From Perkinsus olseni (taxonomy: Eukaryota > Perkinsozoa > Perkinsida > Perkinsidae), in NCBI GenBank assembly GCA_013115135.1, contig JABANP010000181.1, forward strand, positions 31,295 through 95,294: a DNA stretch of 64,000 nucleotides, in the 5' to 3' direction. Position numbers and translations under genes: made by a program. Shown one piece after another: positions 31,030 through 41,127 of this stretch. The notes under the pieces are model-generated. The model was not told where the DNA came from. It searched no databases and was given only the letters and a program-made list of their open reading frames with translations. Position 1 is the first letter of the stretch, and each line of letters starts with the position of its first letter.

Positions 31030-32520
31030 GTGTCAATGACACCGTGTCAAGAACAGACACGACTGCAGATAGTGGCGGAAATTCCTAATCGGGGCACCGC
31101 AGCCACACTCCGGGGAGATAGCTAGGTCGCAGCGGAAAGTTTCCGCTGGAAACGGTGCGCAGGGGTCATAGCCCGACCGAACACCACAGCACTGGCCGCC
31201 GGAGTTACTTCCCTGCGGATCCAGAACGATGCCGGGGAGACACAAAAGAAGATCTCCTTAATGGCGGTTCCCGACTTGGCTCGCTCATCAGACCACCAGA
31301 AACGGGTGGCGATGCGCATCTGCTCCTTCAAGTATCGAGTGAGGGTTCGACCACTGACGCATCCCTCAGCATTCACCTCCGAGAGGCTTCCGCCTTGGGC
31401 CGCCAGCTGGTCGGCCACCTCATTGCCCTCGACTTCGGAGTGCCCTGGGACCCAGTGCGACCGTACTATCATACTATGATATGGTTGAAGTGGAAAGAAT
31501 CATTCTTCCTTTCCGTAACTTTCCCAAGGAAACTTTCCAGGAAGGAATACTCCCGGAAAGAATGCAAATTTAAGGAAATTTTATAAAAAATCGCCAATTT
31601 TGCTCAGTTTTCGCCACTTTTCGGGTATTTCGGGTCCTCCAATGCAGAACGCACATATTGCATGTCTTAAATTATCTTCATCGAATTCATTCGGTGCGAA
31701 ATTGCTTAGGTGCAATTTTGGGCGAGCGAGATTTGAATAGTGCCCGCGGAACATCAGCATCGCGCGCCCAATATTTTTCCCAATCATAGTGAGAGCTTTT
31801 GCCACTCGGATAATACCACAGCCTTGGTACTACCAAGGCTGTGGTATTGTCCGAGTTGTACTACCTAAACAAGTTGGTAGTAATCATAGCGGCGAATCGA
31901 CAGCGTAGGGACGAGAAGGGGTAATGGATTGTTAAAGAAAGGGGGAGGGCACTTTTGCCGGCACTCAGTCACCACTAGCTGGGGGATTGTTGAGCGCGGT
32001 AAGTTCGGTTCAGCTTTGCGTTAGCACTTCCACGCCACGATGAGGTGCTAAACCTATGGGAGGATATCGGTCATAACTCAACTTGGCCACGAACAGTCTT
32101 GCGCGTTAGCGCAAGAAAAAAAATCGCTCGCCGCGCCTGAAGTGGAAAGTTTCCGTCCTTTCCGGTCTCATTCTTTCCTGTTACAATTCTTTGCTTTCCC
32201 GGAAACTTTGTAACGATCCTTTCCACTCATCAACCACCCAACCTAGTACTACTATCTCGGTGAGTCCTCGAAGTAGGATGGCAATCTGCCTTGTCTTCTC
32301 CCATTTCTGGGTTCTGGATCGACTGGCCAACTTGTCCTCAAAACTGCTTGGGAGTCCGTGAAGATCTCCCAGCTTTCGCCTGCCGCGGCGTTATCGGTGA
32401 CCCAGCGAGCCGCATCCTCAACCGCATGGAGCTTTAACCTGGAGTGGACTTGAGCGACACAAGTACTTTCTCCACGCGAGCCCAACTACTGAAATCTCTC
32501 TGCTTCTGTCGGAGCCTTGA
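31030..32520 (-). pseudogene. LINE fragment: RNase H and C-terminal zinc motif, interrupted
   Basis: Minus strand: LKLHAVEDAARW and EIFTDSQAVLRTSW (32252-32485), then an inserted element, then RSHWVPGHSEVEGNEVADQL (31400-31472), and after a frame change ECGCGAPIRNFRHYLQSC (31060-31110). These are the RNase H core and the terminal Cys/His motif of I/R1/Jockey-type non-LTR retrotransposons. No RT or endonuclease part was found, so it is a 5'-truncated, broken copy. Confidence 0.75.
31482..32240. mobile_element. Inverted-repeat element inserted in the LINE RNase H domain
   Basis: The left edge TGGTTGAAGTGGAAAGAA and the right edge, inverted, TGGTTGATGAGTGGAAAGG match. The subterminal parts are full of GGAAAG/CTTTCC words (31490-31570 and 32140-32225). 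The element separates two halves of one RNase H domain, which defines it as an insertion. Inside lies a near-perfect hairpin at 31808-31857 (arms about 24 bp, 1-nt loop). Confidence 0.65.
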
Positions 32521-34768
32521 CTCAAGGCCCGAACTCAAGGCCCTTGAGGCTCGACCTCGAGGCCTTTGACTTGAAGAGTCTCCGACTCGGAAGCTCTTTG
32601 ACCGTCGAAGTTCGACGGGCACATGGGAATGCAGGTGAATAATTCCGTGACTGGTTGAGACCTTTCATCAGGCGCCAACGCGGTCTATAGCAGGACGAAC
32701 ATCTCGGCGTTTGCTGCTCGGATCCGAAAGGTGATCAACGCACCTGGTACCTGCTCACACTTGGTGCGACGCACCAAGTAAGTGTGAGGTACCAAGTGTC
32801 AGGTACCCTTACTCTCCTCTCCTCGCTCAGGTTACCCAAGCTTGGAAACTCTCGAGTCCTCAGCACTTCGCTGAGAGACCCCAGACGATCAATACTTTCC
32901 AATATGGGCATGAGATGAAAGTGCTGGAGACCAAGCTCAGGCAGCGAAATATTATCAACGAGGTACCATAGTTAACGAGTCGTTAATAACGACCTTAACT
33001 TAACGTAGAGGCCGATTGGCTATGCGGATATCTCGTGCGTAGGTCATCATGCAAGTCTGTGATATGAATAATGAAGAACTCGTGTCGCGATACTTCATCG
33101 TAGACACACACAGACTTACTCCCACAGCGGCAGTGCAGGACAGAGAGGAAACGATGGACGTATACCTGAAAGCTATCCTCCTGACAGGAGGCCTGACAGT
33201 GTCAGAGCTTTCTGAAGGTGAACCATCCAAATTCATCTGTTTTCCTGCAGACGCTCCCATCCCCGAGACCATGATGAGGTCCTCATCATGAGGAGCCTCC
33301 TCAGAGGAGGTATTTCTGCTTCTATCTTGCCACTTGCCCACTAATTACGAGTACGACGCGGCCGAAGAATTTCTCCATGCAAGGAGTTCCGTGACAGGGG
33401 ATGCTGTTCACGTAGTTACCCTACTGAGATAGCACTCGGAGCACAATCAGTGTAAGTGGGTCGTTGAAGGTTACGCCGCAGGACTTAGTTACCTAATAAA
33501 CACCATCCGATGACACAGTATTGAAAACAATCTCTCCAACGTTCGTTATAATTGGTTGACAGGTATGTTCCAGGAACGCGGCAACTGCCGAGGCTTCGAC
33601 GTGGGCGGTCTCATGAAATGCCGGTCGGCCCCCTCGGACGCTTTGACTCTCTACTAACAGCGGCGGATTCAGGTAATCCCCAAGCCTGAGGCCAACAAAG
33701 GACTCTTGTAGTCGCTTTTCGTGTGAGGGCCCAAATTATGTTCATCAATCGTCGACTGGCCTGTTAGTGCTCCTACAAGTACTGTGCAAGTCCCTCACAC
33801 GGGCATTCCCAACCTCAATTTGAGGTCCTCGAGGCCTCACTCAGTTTTGAGGTCCTCAAAACTGAGTGAGGCCCGCAATCTCCTCGCGTATGCGTGCTGC
33901 ACGCAGCGTGCAGCCTACTGAGCAGGAGATAGTCGCCTGCTGCAAGGCAGCAAATCGTGACATAGTTACGATTTGTCACGGAACAGAATGGTGCACGCAC
34001 AGAAATTCACAGTCTCCCGCGATTGATGGTGACTACCCGAGCCAAGCTAGAACGATCCATACAATTACAATCAGCTCAACCACTGGGGCAATCACTAGCT
34101 CAATCACTCTCCACTAGCGAGCAGACTCTCGTGTCACCGGCTCGTCGTCAACACATTAACGATGCCAGCTGTTCATTGGCATTGGTCAACGACCCTGATA
34201 CATGCGAGCGTCCCCTGGGGCGGTATGAGTGATTGAAGAGAACTTTTTCTCTTGCCCCAATGGGGAGCATGTGGACGTGTTGTCCTCTCGCTACGATAGT
34301 CGATAGTGGGAAACCCGTAAAACAGCTGTCTGTCTCTCAGCCTTCTGAAGAATGCGGCATTCTGAATGCCCACATAATATGTATCGGTCAACACCCACGT
34401 TGAAAATCGGAGGATTTCGTTCACCTATCCACGTGTGTGGTGCGTGTTAACTTCTCCGTACAGATTCTACGGCGAGCATAAAGTTCTTTGTTAGCAACAA
34501 TCCTTTAAAAGGCGAGCGGTCTCCGATAAGCTAGCTTCGCTGCGTACTCGCGTATCACGATTAGCTGTAGAAGGACTAGCGAATGATTCATTTTGAATCG
34601 CCGAGTTTTTGTCGGACGATGGAAGAAACTTCTAGGCTTCTGAGTTTGCTTCTGAAAGCACGGATTGACTATCAGATGTCAGCTTTATGAATGGCGATTC
34701 GACGTCAATTGTTGCAGAACACTCGCTTCGACCCTGGTCGGTGAGCGTTGGTATACCGCTGCCAATGG
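32521..34768. other. Gene-poor stretch with many short hairpins
   Basis: No supported gene. Hairpins: 32760-32795 (GGTGCG a CGCACC core), 33272-33293 and 33288-33309 (overlapping 14-bp signatures TGATGAGG t CCTCATCA TGAGG and ATGAGGAG c CTCCTCAG AGGAG), 33833-33873 (20-bp arms, loop t), and 33890-33911 (ATGCGTGC t GCACGCAG CGTGC). Confidence 0.6.
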
Positions 34769-34945
34769 TCACCTCCCTAATGGTATACAATTGTTAGGCG
34801 TAGCACGTCCCCAATGGTATACTATGGTCATGCTGGCCCGCCCCTCCCTAATGGTATACTATTGTTACGCTTCCCGGCACCCCCCTAATGGTATACTATT
34901 GTTACGCTTCCCGGCACCCCCCTAATGGTACACTATTGTTATGCA
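34769..34945. repeat. Tandem repeat, about 38-bp unit, 4-5 copies
   Basis: Units share ccctaatggtatactattg followed by ttacgcttcccggcac; the two central copies are nearly identical and the outer ones diverged. Confidence 0.75.
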
Positions 34946-35083
34946 GCAACACCTGGTGCTGCCCAGCAGCACCTCCCTAATGGCTGTTACGTCCTGCTTC
35001 CTCGTTGAGATGCAGTAGTCTGTTATCATTACCACGAAGTCTCTTTGAATGAGATCTAAATTTACTGTTCAGATCTGACAATT

Positions 35084-35105
35084 CATGGCTGCCAGCCATT
35101 GGCTG
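35084..35105 (+). repeat. 14-bp inverted-insertion signature
   Basis: CATGGCTG c CAGCCATT GGCTG: one arm mismatch, exact 5-mer repeat. Confidence 0.7.
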
Positions 35106-35634
35106 TAGAACGCTTCTTACGGTTGAGTGTTGCCTCGAAACTTTTGGGACGAAAGGCTGGAATGTGGGAGCTGAGAGCCTATTTCACAATCACTGATGAG
35201 GTGGCGCCGCCATCATGGCGGCGGAGCTGATGCCCAGGGCGAGGATGCGAGTCAGATCAGGCTTGCCGTGCCTTCCACAGTCCATTCCCTGTTATGAAAA
35301 GAAGCTCATGCTGAGCGTGCCTACCATTCAGAATGGTCCAATGTTTTCATGGACTAAGTCCATTGGGCTTTCTGGAAGCTGTAATAATCTGAGTTCAACT
35401 GATTCGTTTGACTGCGTACATGAGATACAGGAGAGTATCCTTTTTTGGTTTATTACCACCCCATTGATGTCCACCCGTTCGGCCTTCTTCGCGGCTATCT
35501 TGAGCGTAGCTGCCGGCCAGAGAGACATTCTGAGTATCCAGCAGCAGAGGTTACCTTTCCAGAATGGAACCTTGCGCGATGTCTTCATCTCTCCTTCAGG
35601 TAGGGCCGCCATTGAGAGCCATACTGATATCTAT

Positions 35635-35656
35635 AACTTTGAGTCAAAGTCTTTGA
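35635..35656 (+). repeat. 14-bp inverted-insertion signature, absent from copy 1
   Basis: Intron 1 of copy 2: AACTTTGA g TCAAAGTC TTTGA. Copy 1 intron 1 is 50 bp against 64 bp here, and reads AACTGCGACTCTCAG at the site. Confidence 0.85.
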
Positions 35657-36262
35657 CCCTCAGGCACGTTAAAGCATATTCAAACGCTCCGAATCCAGGA
35701 CGCGGTGGGGCCCCGCTCACAATTCGATGAGATCAGGTCGATAATTGTGAAATCGGACGGCTCTCAACTTCTCGCCATCAACGATGATGCGTGAGTCTTC
35801 TACTGATGGGACGGTGGATTTCGATAGTGGACGCCAACGTTTGGGTTTGACTCATTTTCAGATTATTCTTCACCGTGCGCCTGGAGAAGACTCTCGGTGA
35901 TGAGTTTGATGTGTCCGAAGCAGTGATATACCCGATGCGTGATCCTGATGGAGAGAGCATACCGTTTTTAGGAGACTCCGATACCGATTTGGATGGTGAG
36001 TGATGACACAGTGCTACCAGCAGTCGCCATTTCTCTGATGATCGATATACAGTTTATGGTTTTTCGAACAGCTTGTCACCCGAACTGTTCAATGCTTAGT
36101 CTGATCCCAGATAGTACCCGCTACTCGACTGGAGTATGCTTCAGGTAATCCCCGAGGTTTAACCATCGCCGGCGCTTATCCGGGTGAAGGAAGAGGAGAG
36201 CTCATTGTTAGCTTCGAGACGAGAAGGACCTTGCTCAAGTATGAGGCGGTCATTCGCTCATA

Positions 36263-36284
36263 GGCCGAAACTTTCGGCCCGAAA
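36263..36284 (+). repeat. 14-bp inverted-insertion signature, absent from copy 1
   Basis: Intron 4 of copy 2: GGCCGAAA c TTTCGGCC CGAAA, perfect. Copy 1 has GGCCGAAAGGC at the same place (20193-20203). Confidence 0.9.
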
Positions 36285-36300
36285 GGCAAAAATGAGTGTG

Positions 36301-36322
36301 TTCACGCCGTGAACTTCACGGC
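36301..36322 (+). repeat. 14-bp inverted-insertion signature (mirror form), absent from copy 1
   Basis: Intron 4 of copy 2: TTCAC GCCGTGAA c TTCACGGC, perfect. Copy 1 has GTGTTCGCGGCGAGC (20168-20182). With the 36263 site it explains the full 28 bp length difference of the intron (105 against 77). Confidence 0.9.
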
Positions 36323-37298
36323 GAGCTTGCTGATGATTTTCAGGTACCCTGTCGGAGTCCGTTCACGTACGAGTGTTGAGATCGACGTATCTGAGCTGTT
36401 CGACGAATGCGACGTCGGGCCGCAAGCTATAACCAAAATGCGTAAGTGAGCAAGTGAATACCGCCTGGACTGAATGCGCAACCGTAGGTCCAAATCGACT
36501 CCTCCCTGGATACCTCCTCATGATCTGCGACGAGCCTACGAACAGCGATCCCAATGTCTACCCCGCCTTCGCATATGATGAGGGTGTTCCCACCCGTTTC
36601 TCGGTGGAGGTAGCCTGATTTCCCGTCTCGTATATCGACGACGCAGTATTGGGCTTCCCGTAGTGGATGCCCGATGGACTACTTACGCTTCTCGCAACCG
36701 CGGGGATTAATCGCTCGAGCTTTCTGTTCTCATTCAGTCTGATGGCGACTTCTTTCCTGTCGACATGGCGGGGTTGAGTAATGGAGATGTCATGATACTC
36801 TTCAGAGGGTGAGTCGCTCGGTTTCTTCGCCGCACCAATGACCCGCTTGCCTTTCGATCAGGCCGGACGACACTGAGATGAGGATCGGCTTTGTCCCATC
36901 GAGAGACCTCACCCTGGCTATGCGTCGAGGCGACACAGTGGTACCACAAATCATACTTGAAGCGGCCGAAAGCGACGGGTGCGTGAGCTGTAGTCAGCTG
37001 GCGAGACTTCTAGTAGACGAAGTCGCCAAGTAGCTGATGACTCATCAGCTACTTTGCGACTTGTCTACGTCTACCTCATCAGTGATGAGACTGTAGTTCG
37101 CCATACCTCTCGTTGCCGCTGTGGTTCATATCTTGGATTGTCGCAATGGAAAGCTGTTCTGTTAGGTTCAATATCGGCAGACAATCAGGATTGGCAATCC
37201 GCGAGGATCCAGACAATCGGGCTTTCGTCTATACCACGAGTGAAAGCCGCTCTGGTGGGCGTCCAACCCTACTTACGGCTTTCGAGTGGATAGCATGA

Positions 37299-38880
37299 AG
37301 TCGCCTTTGTCGGTAACCTCATGAGCCTCTCAACTCTTCATTCATCTGCTTTGTGGCATGCATGGTAGCGTTACGGTATTTTGTACTAGCCGTTCTTCGA
37401 AGGCTTATAGGAACATGCCCTGTAAATTACAGGCTGTAATGCACTGATGGAATCGAGCTTTCAAGCAGTGTGTAGCTGTTCGACTCTCCTCATCCTTTTG
37501 TCGCGTACATACCTCTCAGGCTTTTTTGACTCTTACTTCATTGCTAACGCTCTGCGTCCTTAACTTACCATCGCTCTGGAAAAGCCAGATTGCAGGAAGG
37601 AATATAAGTTGAGTTCGGGCCAGTCGCTTTGCGGTCGACGTGTCAATCGTCGATGGTCGACGGCAATACTTTGCACAGACAGTGGGCAATGGGGAGGAAG
37701 GCGTGGCGGGTAAACTCCGCCGACACCGCGTAGAGCCTCGAAGTAATCAACTCAATATGGATGAGTCGTGATGTTTCTATCATTTTTTGGCCCAACGATG
37801 AGGTACCTAGGGCCTCTCTTAGGAGAATGACGGCGTCATTATGACGCCATCCGGTGCCGAACCTCCGCCGACTCGGCGGCGCCGAGTGACGCCTGATTCT
37901 GAGTGCTAACTGCTCGAGCATTGCACTAAGAGGGATCTATCACGGGTTCCGTCTCAAAGGCCGCCAATTGCCGCTATGTCGCAAGGAGCGCTAGCAGCCT
38001 TATAAATCTGGATTTCTTCACTCCTTCGCAGCTTCATTTACATGCCAAACTGGACAATCAAGCGCCAAAGCCCTTGCCGTTCGCCTCTTGGCATTCGACC
38101 TGTAATGTTTACCTCGCTGATCCTATCTTGCTCCGACAAGAAGCTACGCTGAAGTTGCCCTCTAAGTGTCAATATTACAGTACTCTAACGGAGTTCAATG
38201 CTACGATGATCTATAGTCATAGATGATATACACCGCTATTATGATCATATTGCATGACTAGGGTGCACGTCGACGTGGTCCCGTCCTGGTGTTCGTGTGG
38301 TTCCATCATGTGGAACTTCCACACAGTAGCTCTTGTGTTTCGGCCGCCTCGTGAACCCGGTTCTTCTCCAATGCAGCTTCCCGAGTTCTACACTTCCCCT
38401 GGCCTCTGTCGTCATCGGGAGACGATTTACCCAGCCTGAGGAGGTCATACGAGAAGCCGCAATTGACGTAAGCACAACTCTGATTGAGCGGCTATGTGAT
38501 GAGATTGTGTTAACGTCTACTTGTGTATTCTGCCTCCAGTATCTTAGCGCAAGCTAGTACTGGTCTGAGTTACTGTTCTTTCAATTGTACGGTTAAGTTA
38601 AGTCTTCAACAATTCTGTGTGAGTTGAGTTGTAGTGGTATCACCAACGTTCACTACAAATTGGTACTGGAACCGAGAGTCTTCTCTTAGTGCAGATATTG
38701 TAACTCCGTGAACGTTCCCTTTGAAGAATAATGTCGATTGCGCTTCCTGAGTTAGAAGGTGTGATTAATGGTGTTCGTGACATTTTATCAGCTCAACAGC
38801 AACTCGCTACTACTCGTTCCCAATCCGTTGGTGTTAACCTTACTGACAGTCTGCAGCTTCCCTCTAGTAGTGAGAGGGAT
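37299..38880. other. Duplicated 3' flank, then unassigned
   Basis: 37299-38100 matches the flanks of copies 1 and 3 in patches. Insertion signatures: 37418-37439 (CCCTGTAA a TTACAGGC TGTAA; copy 1 lacks it at 19089-19105), 37827-37848 (ATGAC GGCGTCAT t ATGACGCC) and 37864-37885 (TCCGCCGA c TCGGCGGC GCCGA). No gene is supported. Confidence 0.6.
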
Positions 38881-39020
38881 TGCTCACCCGACTAGTAGTA
38901 ACTTATTACTAGTCGGGTGAGCAAGGCCCGACTTAAGGCCTAGGCAAGTTAGGCAACTGCCTAGGGGCCCCCGCAGGAGGCCTTCTGCGGGGGGCCCCGC
39001 CGCGAGGGTGCTCGTACAAT
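38881..39020. repeat. Palindromic GC-rich terminus, probable hAT element 5' end
   Basis: A 22-bp-arm hairpin with 1-nt loop (38880-38924) is followed by ggcctaggcaagttaggc and ggggcccccgcagg/ccttctgcggggggcccc foldback sequence. It precedes the transposase relic, so it may be the subterminal region of that hAT element. Confidence 0.45.
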
Positions 39021-39149
39021 TCGTTCGAGCGAGATTCTCGCGGCGGTGGCTGGCTCAGCTATACTAGCTGTGATAGCTCGCCTCTGGGTTTTTGCTTGGT
39101 TCCAATTTCGAGCCATTTGTCAGTTGGAGACTCCAACTTGGAGTTATAA

Positions 39150-40520
39150 ATGTTTCTACGCCAGCCACCCAAAGAAGCCTGCGGTGGTAAGCGGAAGTAC
39201 TCCTCTGGTGCTCAAAAGCGCAAGATCCGTAAGTTGCGAGAGGAGAGAGAGTTGGCCGAGTCGGCCAAACAAAGGAAGCTCACAAATGCTTTATTCTGCC
39301 GTGCTCGCCCTTCTGGGAACTCCGTTGGATCCTCCGTACACGAGGATGAGCACCGTGACGAAGATGTCGCAGACAGCCTTGGCACGCCGTGGCAGCCGTC
39401 GGCTGCCGTCAGCGACAGCGGTGCGAGTGAGGCATCCGATGTTTGCCAAGCTCAACATGATAGTACAGACAAGCCACACGAATCTGCTGATGCACAGGAG
39501 CCCCGAGGTGAGTACGCTGCTATCACGATGGATAGCTCGACCTGGCCGGACTTCATCAACAACCCTGTGGAGACATCCACTGTGTTAAAGCTTTATGATA
39601 TTTTAGCTGTGTAAGCTGTGCTAGAGGCTCCTCGGATGTGAGAATAAGTCAAGTTATAACCATTGTTTGTCATTATCGATATCTACATTCTCTATAAGTG
39701 CTTTGGTTTACGAATTCGCAGAGTAAGGATGGAACTGAGACGACGGGACGTGTAGTAAACCCCGACAAACCCCATCCGAGACGTTATTGTCACAAAAGTG
39801 GGCACGCCTGAGTTTGAAGTTTCGATGACGGGAGACTGGCCCGCCGTCAACGGCCGGAAGTTTTCGCCTAAGCTACTTTTGCCATCGGATGGTCACCGCA
39901 GAATATGGATTGTACCCAACAGTACCACAAAATCGATCGTCTGTTTTCCGTGTGAGTTGGTTAGGCAGGGAAGCTTCGCATTGAGACAATGTGGCTTGAG
40001 GGATTGGAAGAATGCTCACGCTCTGCTCGTTGAAGACGAAAGAGCTGGTGTGCATAAGCAAAGTATGGTTGATTGGCGCGTGGCCTTGAAGAACATAACG
40101 CATGGGCCAGGGGTCTCACGAGAAGGCAATTCTACATGAGGTGGAGAGATGGAGAGATATCCTCAGGCGTCTTTTCCACACCACACGATTCCTCTGCGCT
40201 CGAGGTCTAGCCCTGAGGGGCAATTCTCACAAGCTGGGTGATCCGGGAAATGGTAATTGGCTTGGGGTACTAGAAGTTGTAACTGAGTATGACGATCTGC
40301 TCCGGGAGCATCTCCGCCAAGGGAAGGCTTAGCAGCGCAGGATGAGGACAGGAAACTAGAGGTCTCATACCTCTCTCCATCAGTACAGACAGAATTCATC
40401 GCGGTCCTGGCGTCAACGGCTCGATCAGTCATCCGAGAGGAGAGGACCGCGGCGAAATTTTATTCGGTGATATGTGATAGTACGCCGGATGGGTCCTTAC
40501 TACTAGTAAGGTCCGTCCTG
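39150..40520 (+). pseudogene. hAT transposase (ZMYM/DUF4371 type), 5' half only
   Basis: The N-terminal part has the basic KRKYSSGAQKRKIRKLREER (39180-39240) and ends around DSSTWPDFINNP. A second block from 39798 has the zinc-finger-like region: WPAVNGRKFSP, SIVCFPCELV and GLRDWKNAHALL. A third block reads GNWLGVLEVVTEYDDLLREHL, then after a frame change YLSPSVQTEF and AKFYSVICDSTPD, the conserved aspartate motif of this family. Stops and frame changes break it, and the C-terminal catalytic half and dimerisation region are missing. It could be the source, or a relative, of the enzyme that moved the inverted-repeat elements nearby. Confidence 0.75.
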
Positions 40521-40524
40521 TGTG

Positions 40525-41127
40525 TCCGGGTGTATTACGATTCGTACACCGAAAACTAGTACACTATCACTTCGTACACGGCTCGTACACTGAATACTAG
40601 TTCACTCATTGGATTCATACATCGTCATTTCGTACACTTGAGACTCGTATACATATAAAACTCGTACATGTAGTGAGTCGTACACATAAAGTTCGTACAC
40701 GTGAATCTCATACACTGGCAACTCGTACACGAGCACGACTCGTACACTATGCTTGCTGAGTCGCATTTTTGGGCCGCGCGCCGGGTGCAATGACGGAGCG
40801 AAGGAAGTTATATTGTCTATAGGGAGCGAACTGTTCGCGCCACCTGTGAGAAAAAGTTTATTAGTGTGAGTGGTATGGTGGTTATGGTAGCGCCGCTACC
40901 GTAGCGGATTCTCGATCGGAAGACCGCGAGTTTGATCCTATGTGGAGGGAGTCCCTTACTAGGAAGTAGATAGTGTAGTACCAAGGGGCGGGAGAGCGCC
41001 TGAGCAGCTCCGCGACTTGCCTAAAAAATTTTCGCGGAGTTTACGAAATGGCGGTGTACGACTTAAAACTGAGGGTGTGTACGAAATGAGAGTGTATGAA
41101 ATGCCGGTATACGAGTTGAAAGTGTAC
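40525..41127. mobile_element. Foldback-like element with inverted arrays of GTGTACGA
   Basis: 40540-40750 carries about fifteen variants of TCGTACAC on the plus strand, spaced about 20 bp. 41046-41127 carries the reverse complement (GTGTACGA) at similar spacing. The arrays thus form long, imperfect inverted ends. The centre has AT- and GC-mixed unique sequence with a tRNA-like GAGTTTGATCC at 40928-40938. It sits between the truncated hAT gene and the LRR relic, both of which it may have broken. Confidence 0.6.

Larger units (their letters stand above)
35467..37298 (+). pseudogene. Secreted-protein gene copy 2, one frameshift
   Basis: Exons match copy 1 one for one: 35467-35599, 35664-35790, 35862-35995, 36111-36238, 36344-36441, 36488-36609, 36738-36808, 36862-36978, 37166-37298. 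Exon lengths equal copy 1 except exon 8 (+3, one residue) and exon 4 (+1). The extra T near 36125 (CTACTCGACTGG against CTACCGACTGG) shifts exon 4 into an early TAA. Everything else stays open and spliced, so either this is a very young pseudogene or the base is a sequencing error. The signal peptide MSTRSAFFAAILSVAAGQ is kept. It lies on the opposite strand to copy 1 as part of an inverted segmental duplication. Confidence 0.85.

Noticed and set aside
33000..33341. 113-codon frame on the minus strand
   Set aside because: It runs through the two overlapping hairpin-insertion signatures and shows no motif; probably non-coding.
35177..35200. Another GGGGCC-family element end upstream of copy 2
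   Set aside because: GCCTATTTCACAATC matches part of the terminal repeat, but no partner end or word array follows.
40602..40790. A protein with VYE/VYEL repeats
   Set aside because: The repeats come from the TCGTACAC array, which continues inverted on the far side of the element; the frame is a by-product.
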